Assembly: GCF_003053845.1 (NCBI RefSeq)
Contig: NZ_QAYG01000001.1
Coordinates: 316,078 to 380,077 of the forward strand
DNA: 64,000 nt
Direction: 5' to 3'
From: Breoghania corrubedonensis
Lineage (GTDB): Bacteria; Pseudomonadota; Alphaproteobacteria; Rhizobiales; Stappiaceae
The notes beneath the pieces were generated by a model. The model saw only the letters and a list, made by a program, of their open reading frames with translations. It ran no database searches and was not told the origin of the DNA. The translations under genes and the position numbers were made by a program. Of this stretch, positions 37,632 to 46,899 are shown piece by piece (within the stretch, counting starts at the first letter, position 1; every line of letters starts with the position of its first letter).

Positions 37632-37764
37632 CGGACCCTCTGTTCCAAAATTATCGGGCCGTTCCTTGCCTTTGCCGCCGGCGACCCCAAATGTGCCCGC
37701 ACGACACCGGGCGCACGACACGGGCGCATCCTGCCCGCACACTCCGATCCCATTCAAGGCTTTC

Positions 37765-38691
37765 ATGGCACCGATCCTAAAGATTTCCGGGCTTTCCAAG
37801 GTCTATGACAGCGGCTTTACCGCCCTCAAGTCTGTCGACCTTGAAATCGACAAGGGCGAAATCTTCGCGCTTCTGGGCCCCAATGGCGCGGGCAAGACCA
37901 CGCTCATTTCAATCATCTGCGGCCTCGTCAGCCCGAGCGGCGGCACGGTCGTCGCCGACGGCCACGACGTCATCCGCGACTATCGCGCCGCACGCGCCAT
38001 GATCGGGCTGGTACCGCAGGAACTCACAACGGACTCTTTCGAGACCGTGTGGGCGACGGTGAGCTTCTCGCGCGGCCTGTTCGGCAAGCCGAAAAACCCC
38101 GCTCATATCGAGAAGGTGCTGAAGGCACTCAGCCTTTACGACAAGCGCGATTCCAAGGTGATGACGCTTTCCGGCGGCATGAAACGACGCGTGCTGATCG
38201 CCAAGGCACTGGCACACGAGCCGGAAATCCTCTTCCTCGACGAACCGACGGCCGGCGTCGATGTGGAGCTGCGCCGCGATATGTGGAATGTGGTGCGAGA
38301 GCTTCGCGACGGGGGTGTCACCATCATTCTGACCACCCATTACATCGAGGAAGCCGAAGAGATGGCCGACCGGGTCGGCATCATCAACAAGGGCGAACTG
38401 ATGCTGGTGGAAGACAAGGCGGAACTGATGCGCAAGCTTGGCCGCAAGCAACTCCGCCTGACGCTGCACGAACCCCTTGGCGCGCTCCCCGAGGCTCTTG
38501 CCGACCACGGACTGGAACTCGGCAAGGACGGAACCGAGATCGTCTACACCTACGACAGCCAGGGCGAGCGCACGGGCATCACCACATTGCTTTCCGACCT
38601 TTCGCAAAACGGCATCCGCTTCAAGGATCTCGATACCAGCCAGAGCACGCTGGAAGAGATCTTCGTCAATCTGGTGAGGAATCAGCAATGA
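37765..38691 (+). CDS. ABC transporter ATP-binding protein (ABC-2 exporter type)
   Basis: 308 aa cytoplasmic ATPase. Walker [12 protein letters not shown]-loop VPQEL, signature [15 protein letters not shown], Walker [18 protein letters not shown] and H-loop [16 protein letters not shown] are all intact. The C-terminal 80 residues ([14 protein letters not shown] onward) resemble NodI/CcmA-like extensions of multidrug or polysaccharide exporters. It overlaps the permease gene in an ATGA junction. Start 37765 is the conserved [17 protein letters not shown]. Confidence 0.94.
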   Translation: MAPILKISGLSKVYDSGFTALKSVDLEIDKGEIFALLGPNGAGKTTLISIICGLVSPSGGTVVADGHDVIRDYRAARAMIGLVPQELTTDSFETVWATVSFSRGLFGKPKNPAHIEKVLKALSLYDKRDSKVMTLSGGMKRRVLIAKALAHEPEILFLDEPTAGVDVELRRDMWNVVRELRDGGVTIILTTHYIEEAEEMADRVGIINKGELMLVEDKAELMRKLGRKQLRLTLHEPLGALPEALADHGLELGKDGTEIVYTYDSQGERTGITTLLSDLSQNGIRFKDLDTSQSTLEEIFVNLVRNQQ

Positions 38692-39449
38692 ACTTCCACG
38701 CCGTGCGCGCAATTTACGTCTACGAAATGGCCCGTGCCTTCCGCACCCTGTTGCAGAGCGTCGTCTCGCCGGTCATTTCCACCTCGCTCTATTTCGTCGT
38801 GTTCGGCGCGGCGATCGGCTCGCGCATCGACGAGATCAACGGCGTCTCCTACGGGGCCTTCATCGTGCCCGGTCTGATCATGCTCTCGCTGCTCACCCAG
38901 AGCCTGACCAACGCCTCCTTCGGCATCTATTTCCCGAAATTCGTCGGCACCATCTACGAGGTGCTGTCGGCGCCCGTCTCCTTCATCGAGGTGGTGATCG
39001 CCTATGTCGGGGCGGCCGCGACCAAGTCGATCATCCTAGGGCTGATCATCCTCGGGACAGCCAGCCTGTTTGTGCCGCTGAGGATCGAGCACCCCTTCGT
39101 CATGCTCACCTTTCTGGTGCTGACCGCGCTGACCTTCTCGCTGTTCGGTTTCATCATCGGCATCTGGGCCGACAGCTTCGAGAAGCTGCAGCTCGTACCG
39201 CTGCTGATCATCACACCGCTAACGTTTCTCGGTGGCAGCTTCTATTCCATCGACATGCTGCCACCCTTCTGGCGCACGGCGACGCTGTTCAACCCCGTCG
39301 TTTACCTGGTTTCCGGCTTTCGATGGAGTTTCTACGGCGTATCGGATGTCTCCGTGTGGATCTCGCTTGCCATGACGGGTCTCTTCCTGGCGATCTGCCT
39401 CACCGCGATCTGGTGGATCTTCCATACTGGCTGGCGACTGAAAAGTTAA
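38688..39449 (+). CDS. ABC-2 type transporter permease
   Basis: 253 aa with six hydrophobic helices ([110 protein letters not shown]). The conserved loop [22 protein letters not shown] places it in the NodJ/ABC-2 family. It forms an exporter with the upstream ATPase (ATGA overlap). The cargo is unknown. The genes that follow are separated by an AT-rich gap. Confidence 0.93.
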   Translation: MNFHAVRAIYVYEMARAFRTLLQSVVSPVISTSLYFVVFGAAIGSRIDEINGVSYGAFIVPGLIMLSLLTQSLTNASFGIYFPKFVGTIYEVLSAPVSFIEVVIAYVGAAATKSIILGLIILGTASLFVPLRIEHPFVMLTFLVLTALTFSLFGFIIGIWADSFEKLQLVPLLIITPLTFLGGSFYSIDMLPPFWRTATLFNPVVYLVSGFRWSFYGVSDVSVWISLAMTGLFLAICLTAIWWIFHTGWRLKS

Positions 39450-39661
39450 TTCCAAGCCCACATTCATCGCAAAATATATCAATATGAATCGTAATATCTC
39501 CGATATTGACGCACGGTTCACGTTGTCTAGTATAACTAATAGGCCACAAATGATGGATAATAGACCTTCTAATTCCACCTAATACCCCAGAGGCGACGTG
39601 CCTAGGGTCAGAATATTTTAAGAATGGACTTCGCCGAATGCTCCCCAAAAGCCGTGAAGCG
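39450..39661 (+). promoter_or_regulatory. AT-rich region upstream of response regulator
   Basis: 212 bases visibly richer in A/T than the surrounding sequence, for example AAAATATATCAATATGAATC near 39471 and TCTAGTATAACTAATAGGCC near 39525. It presumably holds the promoter of the regulator gene. No operator palindrome is convincing. The composition shift suggests the two-component genes may have arrived by transfer. Confidence 0.45.
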
Positions 39662-40069
39662 ATGTATCAGAACAGAGTCATGGTCGTCGATGACGATGAA
39701 GACGACATCTATCTGATGAAGAAAGCGCTGGCGCGTCTTCAGGAGTCCGCCCGGGTCAATCTCGATCTGACATTCGTCCTTTCCGGATCAGATGCGTTGG
39801 GCGAGATCGATCGCGGTCTTCAAGACAACACCCTGCCGGACAAGATCTTTCTCGATCTGAACATGCCCGGGGTGAATGGACTTGATGTCCTTCACCACTG
39901 CATGGTGCAGGAGATACTCGACAAGGTAGATGTCGTCGTGATCACGACCGCTTCCGATCCCGATACCCGCCGTGCCGCGCTGGCCAGCGGTGCCAGATCG
40001 GTGTGCGTCAAACCAAACAGCCTGCAAGAAATGTCCGAGCTGATTTCCAGACTTCTGGACGTCAACTGA
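39662..40069 (+). CDS. Single-domain response regulator (Rcp1-like)
   Basis: 135 aa receiver domain with no output domain. Acidic pocket DDDEDD (10-15), phospho-acceptor Asp65 in IFLDLNMPGVNG, Thr95/96 in VVITTASDP, and Lys117 in VCVKPNS. The DLNMPxxNG form is typical of Rcp1-like regulators that pair with phytochrome- or CHASE-type kinases. It precedes the ethylene-receptor-like kinase on the same strand by 284 bases, so a cognate pair is likely. ATG 39662 is preferred (MYQNRVMVVDDDEDD); an upstream ATG at 39638 adds 8 residues. Neither has a strong ribosome site. Confidence 0.88.
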   Translation: MYQNRVMVVDDDEDDIYLMKKALARLQESARVNLDLTFVLSGSDALGEIDRGLQDNTLPDKIFLDLNMPGVNGLDVLHHCMVQEILDKVDVVVITTASDPDTRRAALASGARSVCVKPNSLQEMSELISRLLDVN

Positions 40070-40239
40070 ACGCTCATCCATCCTGCAGCAGCGGTTCCCC
40101 CGGCCGGAAGACGATCACCTGACAGGAAATCGTCGGCTAATCTCAAAGCCGTCTTCCACTCAAAGCGCTCGCGCAAGACGCAATTCGAGAACATAATAAT
40201 TCCGCAACGTCATTTTTTGTCCGAAAGAGGCCGTTCATT

Positions 40240-40275
40240 TTCGCCATCTCATACGGATTCGCCATCTCATACGGA
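40240..40275 (+). repeat. Perfect 18-bp tandem duplication
   Basis: TTCGCCATCTCATACGGA occurs twice back-to-back (40240-40257, 40258-40275), about 80 bases before the histidine kinase start. It may be a recent slippage event or a doubled binding site for a regulator of the kinase gene. Confidence 0.9.
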
Positions 40276-40353
40276 CGCCAAGGAATTTTGACGGGAGACT
40301 GATGCCCCGGTCTTGCCGCAAGGAAGGAGCCGGGGCAAGGGGAAGGCGCGGTC

Positions 40354-41571
40354 ATGTCCGGGTACCTGGAGAACTTCTTCGAGGCGCAATCGTTCCTGGC
40401 GCACGGCTACTGTATGACGTGGAGAGGTGACCTGATCGCGCTACATGCGGTTTCCGACGCACTGATCTTCGTCAGCTACGTACTGATCCCCCTGGCAATG
40501 CTCTATTTCGTGCTACAACGTCCGGACCTTGCGCATAAAGGGATATTCGGACTCTTCGCGGCTTTCATTCTCGCCTGCGGAACCACTCATCTGATTTCCC
40601 TGATCACTCTGTGGGAGCCGATCTACGGCCTGGAAGGCCTGGTCAAGGCCATCACCGCGGCGATTTCCATGGCAACCGTCGTCGCCACGGGACTTGCGAT
40701 CCCCAAAGCCCTCCGCCTGCCCAGTCCCGCCATGCTGCGCGAAGCCAATCTTCAACTGGTGGACGAGGTGGAAAGCCACAGCCGGACAAATCGCGATCTG
40801 ATCCGCCTCCAGGACCAGCTGCGCGAGCATATGCGGGCGCGGGCGCGGGAAATGGAGGCCAAGGCGAGCGAGCTGGAGCGGGCGAACGAGAGCCTGCGCC
40901 GCTTCGCGCATATCGCCTCGCACGATCTGCAGGAGCCGCTGCGCAAGATATCGGTCTATGCCGACCTGCTCGAAGAGGCGCAGGAGAAGGGGGACACGGA
41001 AGACGCCGAGCGCGCGGTGCAGCGTTTGCGCACAATGTCGACCCGAGCCCGGACAATGGTCAGCGACCTGCTGCGGTTTTCCAAGATGAGCCAGTACGAA
41101 CCCGCCCGAATCCCGATCGATATCGGCGCGGCGATCCGTGAGGTGGCAGAGCTGTTCGAACACACGCTTGCCGCAAGCGACGGCACGTTGGAAATCGACG
41201 TCGACGACCTGAAGGCGGAGGCGGACCCGCTGCTGGTGCGCCAGATTTTCCAGAACATCATCGGCAATGCGATCAAGTACGTTCCGAAGGGACGCGGACC
41301 CCGCATCCGGGTAACGACGCGCCGGGAACATAACCACCGCCTGATCATGATCTCGGACAACGGCATCGGCTTCGCCCCGGAATTCAAATCGAAGATCTTC
41401 GAGCCTTTCACCCGTCTGCACGGGCGAGACGTTGCCGACGGCTCGGGCATCGGCCTCGCGATCGTCGCGCGGGCCGTTCAGGGCATGGGCTGGCGGATCG
41501 ACGTGGACACAGTCCCGGACAAGGGCACCACCTTCACCCTGGCGATTCCCCAAGGCGATATCCTGGTATAG
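40354..41571 (+). CDS. Histidine kinase with ethylene-receptor-like N-terminal domain
   Basis: 405 aa membrane sensor. Three transmembrane helices (about 27-53, 63-88, 95-118) are preceded by HGYCMTW, as in bacterial ETR-like sensors. Asp35, Pro46, Ile72, Cys75 and His79 (ILACGTTHL) match in identity and spacing Asp25, Pro36, Ile62, Cys65 and His69 of Arabidopsis ETR1, where Cys and His hold Cu(I). A coiled coil (about 130-182) leads to HisKA with His190 in ASHDLQEPLRK, then HATPase with N box IIGNAIKY, DNGIGF and GSGIGLAI. There is no GAF domain. Ligand binding is inferred, not shown. Probable partner: the upstream Rcp1-like regulator. Confidence 0.88.
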   Translation: MSGYLENFFEAQSFLAHGYCMTWRGDLIALHAVSDALIFVSYVLIPLAMLYFVLQRPDLAHKGIFGLFAAFILACGTTHLISLITLWEPIYGLEGLVKAITAAISMATVVATGLAIPKALRLPSPAMLREANLQLVDEVESHSRTNRDLIRLQDQLREHMRARAREMEAKASELERANESLRRFAHIASHDLQEPLRKISVYADLLEEAQEKGDTEDAERAVQRLRTMSTRARTMVSDLLRFSKMSQYEPARIPIDIGAAIREVAELFEHTLAASDGTLEIDVDDLKAEADPLLVRQIFQNIIGNAIKYVPKGRGPRIRVTTRREHNHRLIMISDNGIGFAPEFKSKIFEPFTRLHGRDVADGSGIGLAIVARAVQGMGWRIDVDTVPDKGTTFTLAIPQGDILV

Positions 41572-41685
41572 CCCGCCTCTCCCTCGCGGGCGGGAGAGGA
41601 GACAGAAGCCCGGCTCGCGGACGGTATCGCGCACTCCATCCAGCGCTCTCGCTTGTGCCAGCCGCGCAACGGCGCACAAACGAAA

Positions 41686-41707
41686 AGAGGCGCCCGAAGG
41701 CGCCTCT
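41686..41707 (-). terminator. Intrinsic terminator with UUCG tetraloop
   Basis: Perfect 9-bp stem AGAGGCGCC / GGCGCCTCT. On the minus strand the loop is TTCG closed by C-G, and the stem is followed by TTTTCGTTT, the pattern of a rho-independent terminator for the leftward L,D-transpeptidase gene, about 150 bases after its stop. Confidence 0.75.
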
Positions 41708-41753
41708 CTCAGATCGAGCTTGCGCGCTGTATGAGCCCGCCGGGTGGATAGAG

Positions 41754-41780
41754 CGAAACGGAAGGATCCCTTCCGTTTCG
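41754..41780. other. Perfect 12-bp hairpin
   Basis: CGAAACGGAAGG / CCTTCCGTTTCG with a 3-base loop (ATC). It lies between the two other hairpins downstream of the L,D-transpeptidase gene and the convergent kinase. There is no T-run on either side; possible RNA processing or mRNA-end stabiliser, or repeat remnant. Confidence 0.6.
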
Positions 41781-41819
41781 ACACGTTAGTCCATGGGGCC
41801 AATACCTTAGCGGCATGAT

Positions 41820-41854
41820 TGTCTCAGACGGATGGAAACCATCCGTCTGAGACA
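41820..41854. other. Perfect 16-bp hairpin next to L,D-transpeptidase stop
   Basis: TGTCTCAGACGGATGG / CCATCCGTCTGAGACA around an AAA loop, ending 5 bases from the leftward gene's stop codon. A stem this long and perfect with a minimal loop is unusual. It may block 3' exonucleases or act with the downstream terminator. Confidence 0.65.
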
Positions 41855-41859
41855 GCCCA

Positions 41860-44340
41860 CTATCCGTGACGTGCCTTGCGCGTCGCCTCGATGGCTCGGG
41901 AAAGATACATGTCACGATCGTAGACATCGGGGAAGTACTGCACCTTGCCGGTCTTGGCATCCGGCCAGGCGGTAAAATACGAGACATAGACGGGAATGTT
42001 TCCGGCAACCGTGTCCGCATCGTTCTTGCCCTGGGCGATACGTTCGGAAACGTAGGTCTTGTCCTTGCCGAGCACGGCCGCCGCCATCGCCTTGGGATCC
42101 TGCAGACGCACGCAGCCGTGGCTGAACGCACGGTTGGCGCGCTGGAACAGCGACTTGGCCGGCGTATCGTGCATGTAGATATGGTGCTTGTTCGGGAACA
42201 GGATCTTCAGTTCGCCAAGTGCGTTGGAATGGCCGGGAAGCTGACGCACGTTGATGCTCTGCTTCTTGGCCGCAACAGCCCGCCAGTCGACGGAGGCGGA
42301 GGAGACCTGCCGGCCGTTCACGGTCGTGACCTCGTACCCGGATTCGTCGAGATAATACGGGTTGTTGTTCAGCTTCGGGATCATCTCGTTGACGATGATC
42401 GAATAGGGAACGCCCCAATAGGGGTTGAATTCGACCGTCTTGATATGATCGTAGAAGAAGTTGGTCTGGTTCGACTTCTTGCCCACGACAACCCGCATGG
42501 ACAACGGATCGCGTCCCTGCTGGACATAGGTCGCGGTGAAGGCCGGCTGATTGATGAAGACGCGGCGCTCGCCAAGATCGCGCGGCAACCAGCGCAGCCG
42601 CTCCATCGCGAGCTTCACCTTCTCTACCTTGGAATCGAGCGTCATGCCGACCATGGTGCGCACGGTGTTCGGCCCCACTACTCCATCGGCGGAAAGCCCG
42701 GCCTCGCGCTGATAGTCCTTGACCAGCGACACAAGCTCCGGCGTGTAGGTTTGCCCACCATCATAGGTGTCGAAGGTATCAGCGTGATCGGTCTTCAGAT
42801 CCTCCGACGCCTTCCGCTCGATTGCCTTGACGACGTTGGCCATTTCCGGATCGCTCTGGCCCGGTTTGATCAGCGTGTTCGCCGCGATGGTAACCGGGGC
42901 TTCCTCGCTCTGCATCTTGAGCATGGCAAGAGCGGCCACCAGTTCCTTGAATTCCTTGCTGGAGGGGTTGCGTGCCTCCAGATAGGCGGTGACGTCATCG
43001 CTCGCGGCAAGGCTCGCCATCGTCACATCAAGGTCGACGTCGTGGCGCGGCAGGTCGTGGTAGCCGGAAATGCGGTCGGCATCCACGCGACCGCGCTGGG
43101 CATCGAGCGCATAGGTGAGCGCCGCCGCCGACATCTCCATCTCGAAACGCATCAGGTCGCGTTCACGCTCGCGGACGCCCAGGCCCGGCGCGGAAAGCGC
43201 CGTGCTGGCATCGTTGACGACCCCGTCATTGGCCGCATCGTTGCTCGCGACCTCGACGTCGGAATTCCCCATCGCCACCGTATCGCGCGGCATTTCCACG
43301 GCATAGTCGGCCGGATCGAGACCGACCGTACCTGCCGCCGCAAGCACCTTCATCGCGGCGCGGGCCTTGTCGGAGACCTTTCCGTCCTCGACCCAGACAA
43401 ACGCCGGCTTCTTCGTGTAATAGGCTTCGACCGCATCGATGACCTCGGGCAGCGCGCGCAGCTTGAGGCCGGCGAGCATCTCCGCATCGCGCTCGAACGG
43501 GGTCGGGTCTGCCGGATTGACCGCGGTTTCAGGTGTCGCATCGTTCAATGCGGTCGCATCATCGGCGGCGGCGGGCGCGGCCGCGTCAGCGCCCGACCCG
43601 GCGGGCACCGACTGCGCGTCGGCGGCGGTCGTCGTGGCAGGATCGGCCGAGGTCGAATCAGCTGCGGTCGGATCAGCAGCCGTCGCGTTCGTCGCGTTGG
43701 CGGAACCGGTATTGTTGGCCGCGCCGCTGCCCGTCTCGGGAACGGCGCGATCCGTAGCGGTCGTCTGGTCGTTCGGGCTGTCGCCGGACGCGGCGATGGA
43801 ACCGGTCAGACGCACATCGCCGGCGCGTTCGGGGGACTGCTCCGTGGTCGCGGCCCGAGCCTGCGCGTCACGGCGCGCGGCTTCCGCCTCCGCGGCCTCC
43901 TGCTGGCGCTTAAGCGCGGCCTCGGCCACCGCACGCGACAATGCGTCCAGCGAAACCGTCTTCAGCTCGTCCGGCTTGTAGGTGTAGTATTTCGGACTTG
44001 AAACGTGGGCCTTTACCGGCTCGGGATCGTAGCGGTCGTAGTCGTAATCCTTGCTCTGGGATCCCCAGCCGCCCCAACCGAAGAGACCGCCGCCGCGACG
44101 CTCGCGTCGCTGATGGCGGTAGCCTTGGGGCGCACGTTCGGCGCGCGGGTCGTAGTAACTGCGTCCCGGGTTCTCCGAACGCATGCGTTCGACACTGCGC
44201 GCACCGGCGAAACGGTCCGCTCCTTCAGCGGCGACCGGCTGAGACGACATCACCACCGCGCTCGCGAGAAGGGCGGAAACAAAGGCCGCCCGGTGGCCGC
44301 GCATTCTGAACGTCATTAGGAACCTACCAGATTTCTTCAT
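41860..44340 (-). CDS. Large YcbB-type L,D-transpeptidase
   Basis: 826 aa exported peptidoglycan crosslinking enzyme (3-3 bonds). Signal peptide (about 1-38, ending SQPVAA), an Arg/Gly/Tyr-rich segment (about 60-110), an Ala/Thr/Asp low-complexity region (about 175-285), the scaffold domain (about 290-500), a PG_binding_1 repeat (about 535-570: LVSLVKDYQREAGLSADGVVGP), and the YkuD domain (about 595-790) with HIYMHDTP and the catalytic Cys743 in FSHGCVRLQDP. ATG 44340 is taken; ATG 44316 (MTFRMRGHR) has a TAGG site and is a fair alternative. Single gene with its own promoter and terminator. Confidence 0.92.
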   Translation of the reverse strand: MKKSGRFLMTFRMRGHRAAFVSALLASAVVMSSQPVAAEGADRFAGARSVERMRSENPGRSYYDPRAERAPQGYRHQRRERRGGGLFGWGGWGSQSKDYDYDRYDPEPVKAHVSSPKYYTYKPDELKTVSLDALSRAVAEAALKRQQEAAEAEAARRDAQARAATTEQSPERAGDVRLTGSIAASGDSPNDQTTATDRAVPETGSGAANNTGSANATNATAADPTAADSTSADPATTTAADAQSVPAGSGADAAAPAAADDATALNDATPETAVNPADPTPFERDAEMLAGLKLRALPEVIDAVEAYYTKKPAFVWVEDGKVSDKARAAMKVLAAAGTVGLDPADYAVEMPRDTVAMGNSDVEVASNDAANDGVVNDASTALSAPGLGVRERERDLMRFEMEMSAAALTYALDAQRGRVDADRISGYHDLPRHDVDLDVTMASLAASDDVTAYLEARNPSSKEFKELVAALAMLKMQSEEAPVTIAANTLIKPGQSDPEMANVVKAIERKASEDLKTDHADTFDTYDGGQTYTPELVSLVKDYQREAGLSADGVVGPNTVRTMVGMTLDSKVEKVKLAMERLRWLPRDLGERRVFINQPAFTATYVQQGRDPLSMRVVVGKKSNQTNFFYDHIKTVEFNPYWGVPYSIIVNEMIPKLNNNPYYLDESGYEVTTVNGRQVSSASVDWRAVAAKKQSINVRQLPGHSNALGELKILFPNKHHIYMHDTPAKSLFQRANRAFSHGCVRLQDPKAMAAAVLGKDKTYVSERIAQGKNDADTVAGNIPVYVSYFTAWPDAKTGKVQYFPDVYDRDMYLSRAIEATRKARHG

Positions 44341-44747
44341 CGTCAATCAGGCCACAACCATCGCCTGAACAAAGTTAACCAAACACTACACCAGCGACCA
44401 TCAGACATCACATCTGAGCGAGGTGTAATCCGGAGCGCTCCAGACGCCTGCACAGCGCACCCCGCCCGGATCGGCGAGGCTCGCTTATGCGCCTGCAACT
44501 TAGACAAAAATGCAGCAAACGTGTCGAAGTTCCGGTGATCTATATCACTGTTTGCGTTATCGCCATCCCGGTGAAACTCGCTATCTGCATGTACAAGCGC
44601 TGTTTTCCGCCAACGCAGCGGTTCCTTTCACGAAGCCGTGCGTGCGTTTTGGACATCTTGTGTCGCGCGGGCCACAGACCCTTCAAAGCCTCCAGCACCT
44701 CTCGTTACCGCCTCGACGCCCGCGCACCGGGAGCAATCGCAGAAAGG
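44341..44747. other. Intergenic region between L,D-transpeptidase start and mutL stop
   Basis: 407 bases. It holds the leftward L,D-transpeptidase promoter; TTAACC near 44372 and moderately AT-rich sequence lie just upstream of the gene. A 14-bp palindrome sits at 44535-44548 (listed separately). Open frames crossing this stretch are antisense to mutL and lack any recognisable feature. I see no RNA gene. Confidence 0.4.
44535..44548. promoter_or_regulatory. Candidate FNR/FixK-like palindrome
   Basis: GTGAT-CTAT-ATCAC is a perfect palindrome matching the inner TGAT-N4-ATCA of FNR/FixK boxes (consensus TTGAT-N4-ATCAA) with substituted outer bases. It is about 195 bases upstream of the L,D-transpeptidase start, farther than usual for a direct activator site. 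Weak candidate. Confidence 0.3.
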
Positions 44748-46688
44748 TCAGCGTCGGCCGAACAGCTTTTCGATATCGGCGAGCTTCAGTTCGATCCAGG
44801 TCGGCCGGCCGTGGTTGCACTGCCCCGAAAGCGGCGTCGCCTCCATCTCGCGCAACAGCGCGTTCATTTCCTCCGGCCTGAGCCTTCGCCCCGAGCGCAC
44901 GGAGCCGTGGCAGGCCATGGTTGCGGCCACGTGGTCGAGCCGCTCGCGCAGACGCGTCGCCTCGCTCATGTCGGCAATGTCGTCGGCGATATCGCGCACG
45001 AGCCCCCGGATATCGGTATCCCCCAGCAGCGCCGGCGTTTCGCGCACCGCCACGGCACCCGGTCCGAAGCTCTCCAGCACCAGCCCGCATTCGGCCAGTT
45101 CGTCGGCCCGGTCGAGTAGCCGCTCCACATCCTCCTGCGCCAGCTCCACCACTTCCGGGATAAGCAGCATCTGGCTCGCCACGCCTTTGGCCGCGAGTGC
45201 ATCCTTCAGGCGTTCGTAGACGAGCCTTTCATGGGCCGCATGCTGGTCGACGATGACGAGGCCGTCCTCGGTCTGGGCGACGATGTAATTGGCATGAAGC
45301 TGCGCCCGTGCTGCCCCCAGCGGATGCGCCTGCAAACCGGCATCGACGGGCATGGCATCGGCGCGGGTATCGGCGGACGTCGCGTCGAAGCCGGCAAAGG
45401 GCGCCTGACTTTCGGCAAAACCGAATGCGCCGGCATCCTGCGCGGTCTCTTCCAGAACCTCCACCCCGGAAGCCCCTTCACCATGAAGCGGGCGGAAGGC
45501 AGAAAGCCGCCAGTCCTGCGCATCGCCCGAAGGCCGGCTCGGAACGTGGCGCGGTGCAGCGTATCCGCCGGACCAGGGTCTGGCCGGCGCCGCCTGGGCA
45601 TTGCCGCCCTGCCAGCCACCGGTCCGCGGATCAACACCGTTCGGGCGTGCGAAATCGAGCGCCTCGCGACCGCCGGTGGACGATGCCCTGTGCCCCGCCT
45701 CCACCAGCGCGCGCTTGATGGCACCGACCATCAGCCCGCGCACCAGCTGACTGTCGCGAAACCGCACGTCGGCCTTGGCGGGATGCACGTTGACGTCGAC
45801 CTGATGCGGGTCGAGATCGAGATCTAGAACGACGATGGGATGCCGGTCGCGCGCCAGCACGTCCGCATAGGCGCCGCGCAGGGCGCCAAGAAGCAGTTTG
45901 TCACGCACCGGCCGGCCATTGACGAAAAAGAACTGCTGCAGCGCGTTCGCCCGGTGGTAGGTCGGCAACCCGGCAAATCCGGTCAGCCGCACGCCCTCGC
46001 GCTCCGCCTCGATCGCCATGGCGTTGTCGACGAAATCCGAGCCCAGCACCTGGCCGATACGGGCAAGGCGCGCATCGGGGCCGGTGGCGGCGGGAAAATC
46101 GAGCGGCTGGCGACGGTCGGGGCCCGACAACGAGAAGCGCACATGCGGGTGAGCGAGCGCGATGCGCTTGACCACCTCGGTGATCGCGGCGGTCTCGGCA
46201 CGGTCGGTCTTCAGGAATTTCAGCCGGGCGGGTGTTGCGAAGAACAGGTCGCGCACCTCCACCCGCGTGCCGCGATTGAGCGCGGAGGGGGCAACCTCAC
46301 CCTTCTCGCCACCGTCGACGGTGATTTCCCAGCCGTGCGGCTCCTCCGCATTGCGGGTGGCGATGGTCAGCCGAGCCACGGCGCCGATGGAGGGCAACGC
46401 CTCGCCACGGAAGCCGAGCGTGCGGATGTCCATCAGGTCGCCTTCGGTCAGCTTCGAGGTGCAGTGCCTCTCGACCGCCAGCGCGAGGTCGGCCGCCGTC
46501 ATGCCGGCGCCGTCGTCGGAGACGCGCATCAGGGTCTTGCCGCCGGCAGCCGTCACCACCTCGATGCGCGAGGCCCCGGCATCGAGCGCGTTCTCCACCA
46601 GCTCCTTCACCACCGACGCCGGACGTTCGATGACCTCGCCCGCGGCGATGCGGTTGATGACCGTTTCTGAAAGCTGCCTGACTGCCAC
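44748..46688 (-). CDS. mutL: DNA mismatch repair protein MutL, endonuclease-type
   Basis: 646 aa. GHKL ATPase N-terminus with [31 protein letters not shown] and [11 protein letters not shown]; a disordered linker (about 340-450); and a C-terminal dimerisation domain. The nuclease motif is present as [12 protein letters not shown] (DQHA-x2-E-x4-E), with ACHGSVR and CNHGRPTW completing the metal site, so it nicks DNA itself, as in bacteria lacking MutH. The start is GTG at 46688 with AGGAAC upstream, giving the canonical [19 protein letters not shown]. Confidence 0.96.
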   Translation of the reverse strand: MAVRQLSETVINRIAAGEVIERPASVVKELVENALDAGASRIEVVTAAGGKTLMRVSDDGAGMTAADLALAVERHCTSKLTEGDLMDIRTLGFRGEALPSIGAVARLTIATRNAEEPHGWEITVDGGEKGEVAPSALNRGTRVEVRDLFFATPARLKFLKTDRAETAAITEVVKRIALAHPHVRFSLSGPDRRQPLDFPAATGPDARLARIGQVLGSDFVDNAMAIEAEREGVRLTGFAGLPTYHRANALQQFFFVNGRPVRDKLLLGALRGAYADVLARDRHPIVVLDLDLDPHQVDVNVHPAKADVRFRDSQLVRGLMVGAIKRALVEAGHRASSTGGREALDFARPNGVDPRTGGWQGGNAQAAPARPWSGGYAAPRHVPSRPSGDAQDWRLSAFRPLHGEGASGVEVLEETAQDAGAFGFAESQAPFAGFDATSADTRADAMPVDAGLQAHPLGAARAQLHANYIVAQTEDGLVIVDQHAAHERLVYERLKDALAAKGVASQMLLIPEVVELAQEDVERLLDRADELAECGLVLESFGPGAVAVRETPALLGDTDIRGLVRDIADDIADMSEATRLRERLDHVAATMACHGSVRSGRRLRPEEMNALLREMEATPLSGQCNHGRPTWIELKLADIEKLFGRR

Positions 46689-46899
46689 GCCCTGTTCCTG
46701 TGGGGTTCTCTGCGGATTTGCCTGTCGGCGTTCGCCGCGCCGGTCGCCACGTCCTACCGGGAATTGGGGGCTTGCGGGGGCCGGTCGTTCGACTATGGTG
46801 CGGCCGCACGCCGCTTGAGATGTCCCCTCTTGCGAAGGGACGAAAGCCCAAACCGGCGCGCGAATCTTTTCCGTTTCATCTTACCAGATACGAGCCCCG

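Noticed and set aside
41866-44001. 711-codon rightward frame opposite the large L,D-transpeptidase
   Set aside because: Shadow of a gene with signal peptide, PG-binding and catalytic domains; no independent evidence.
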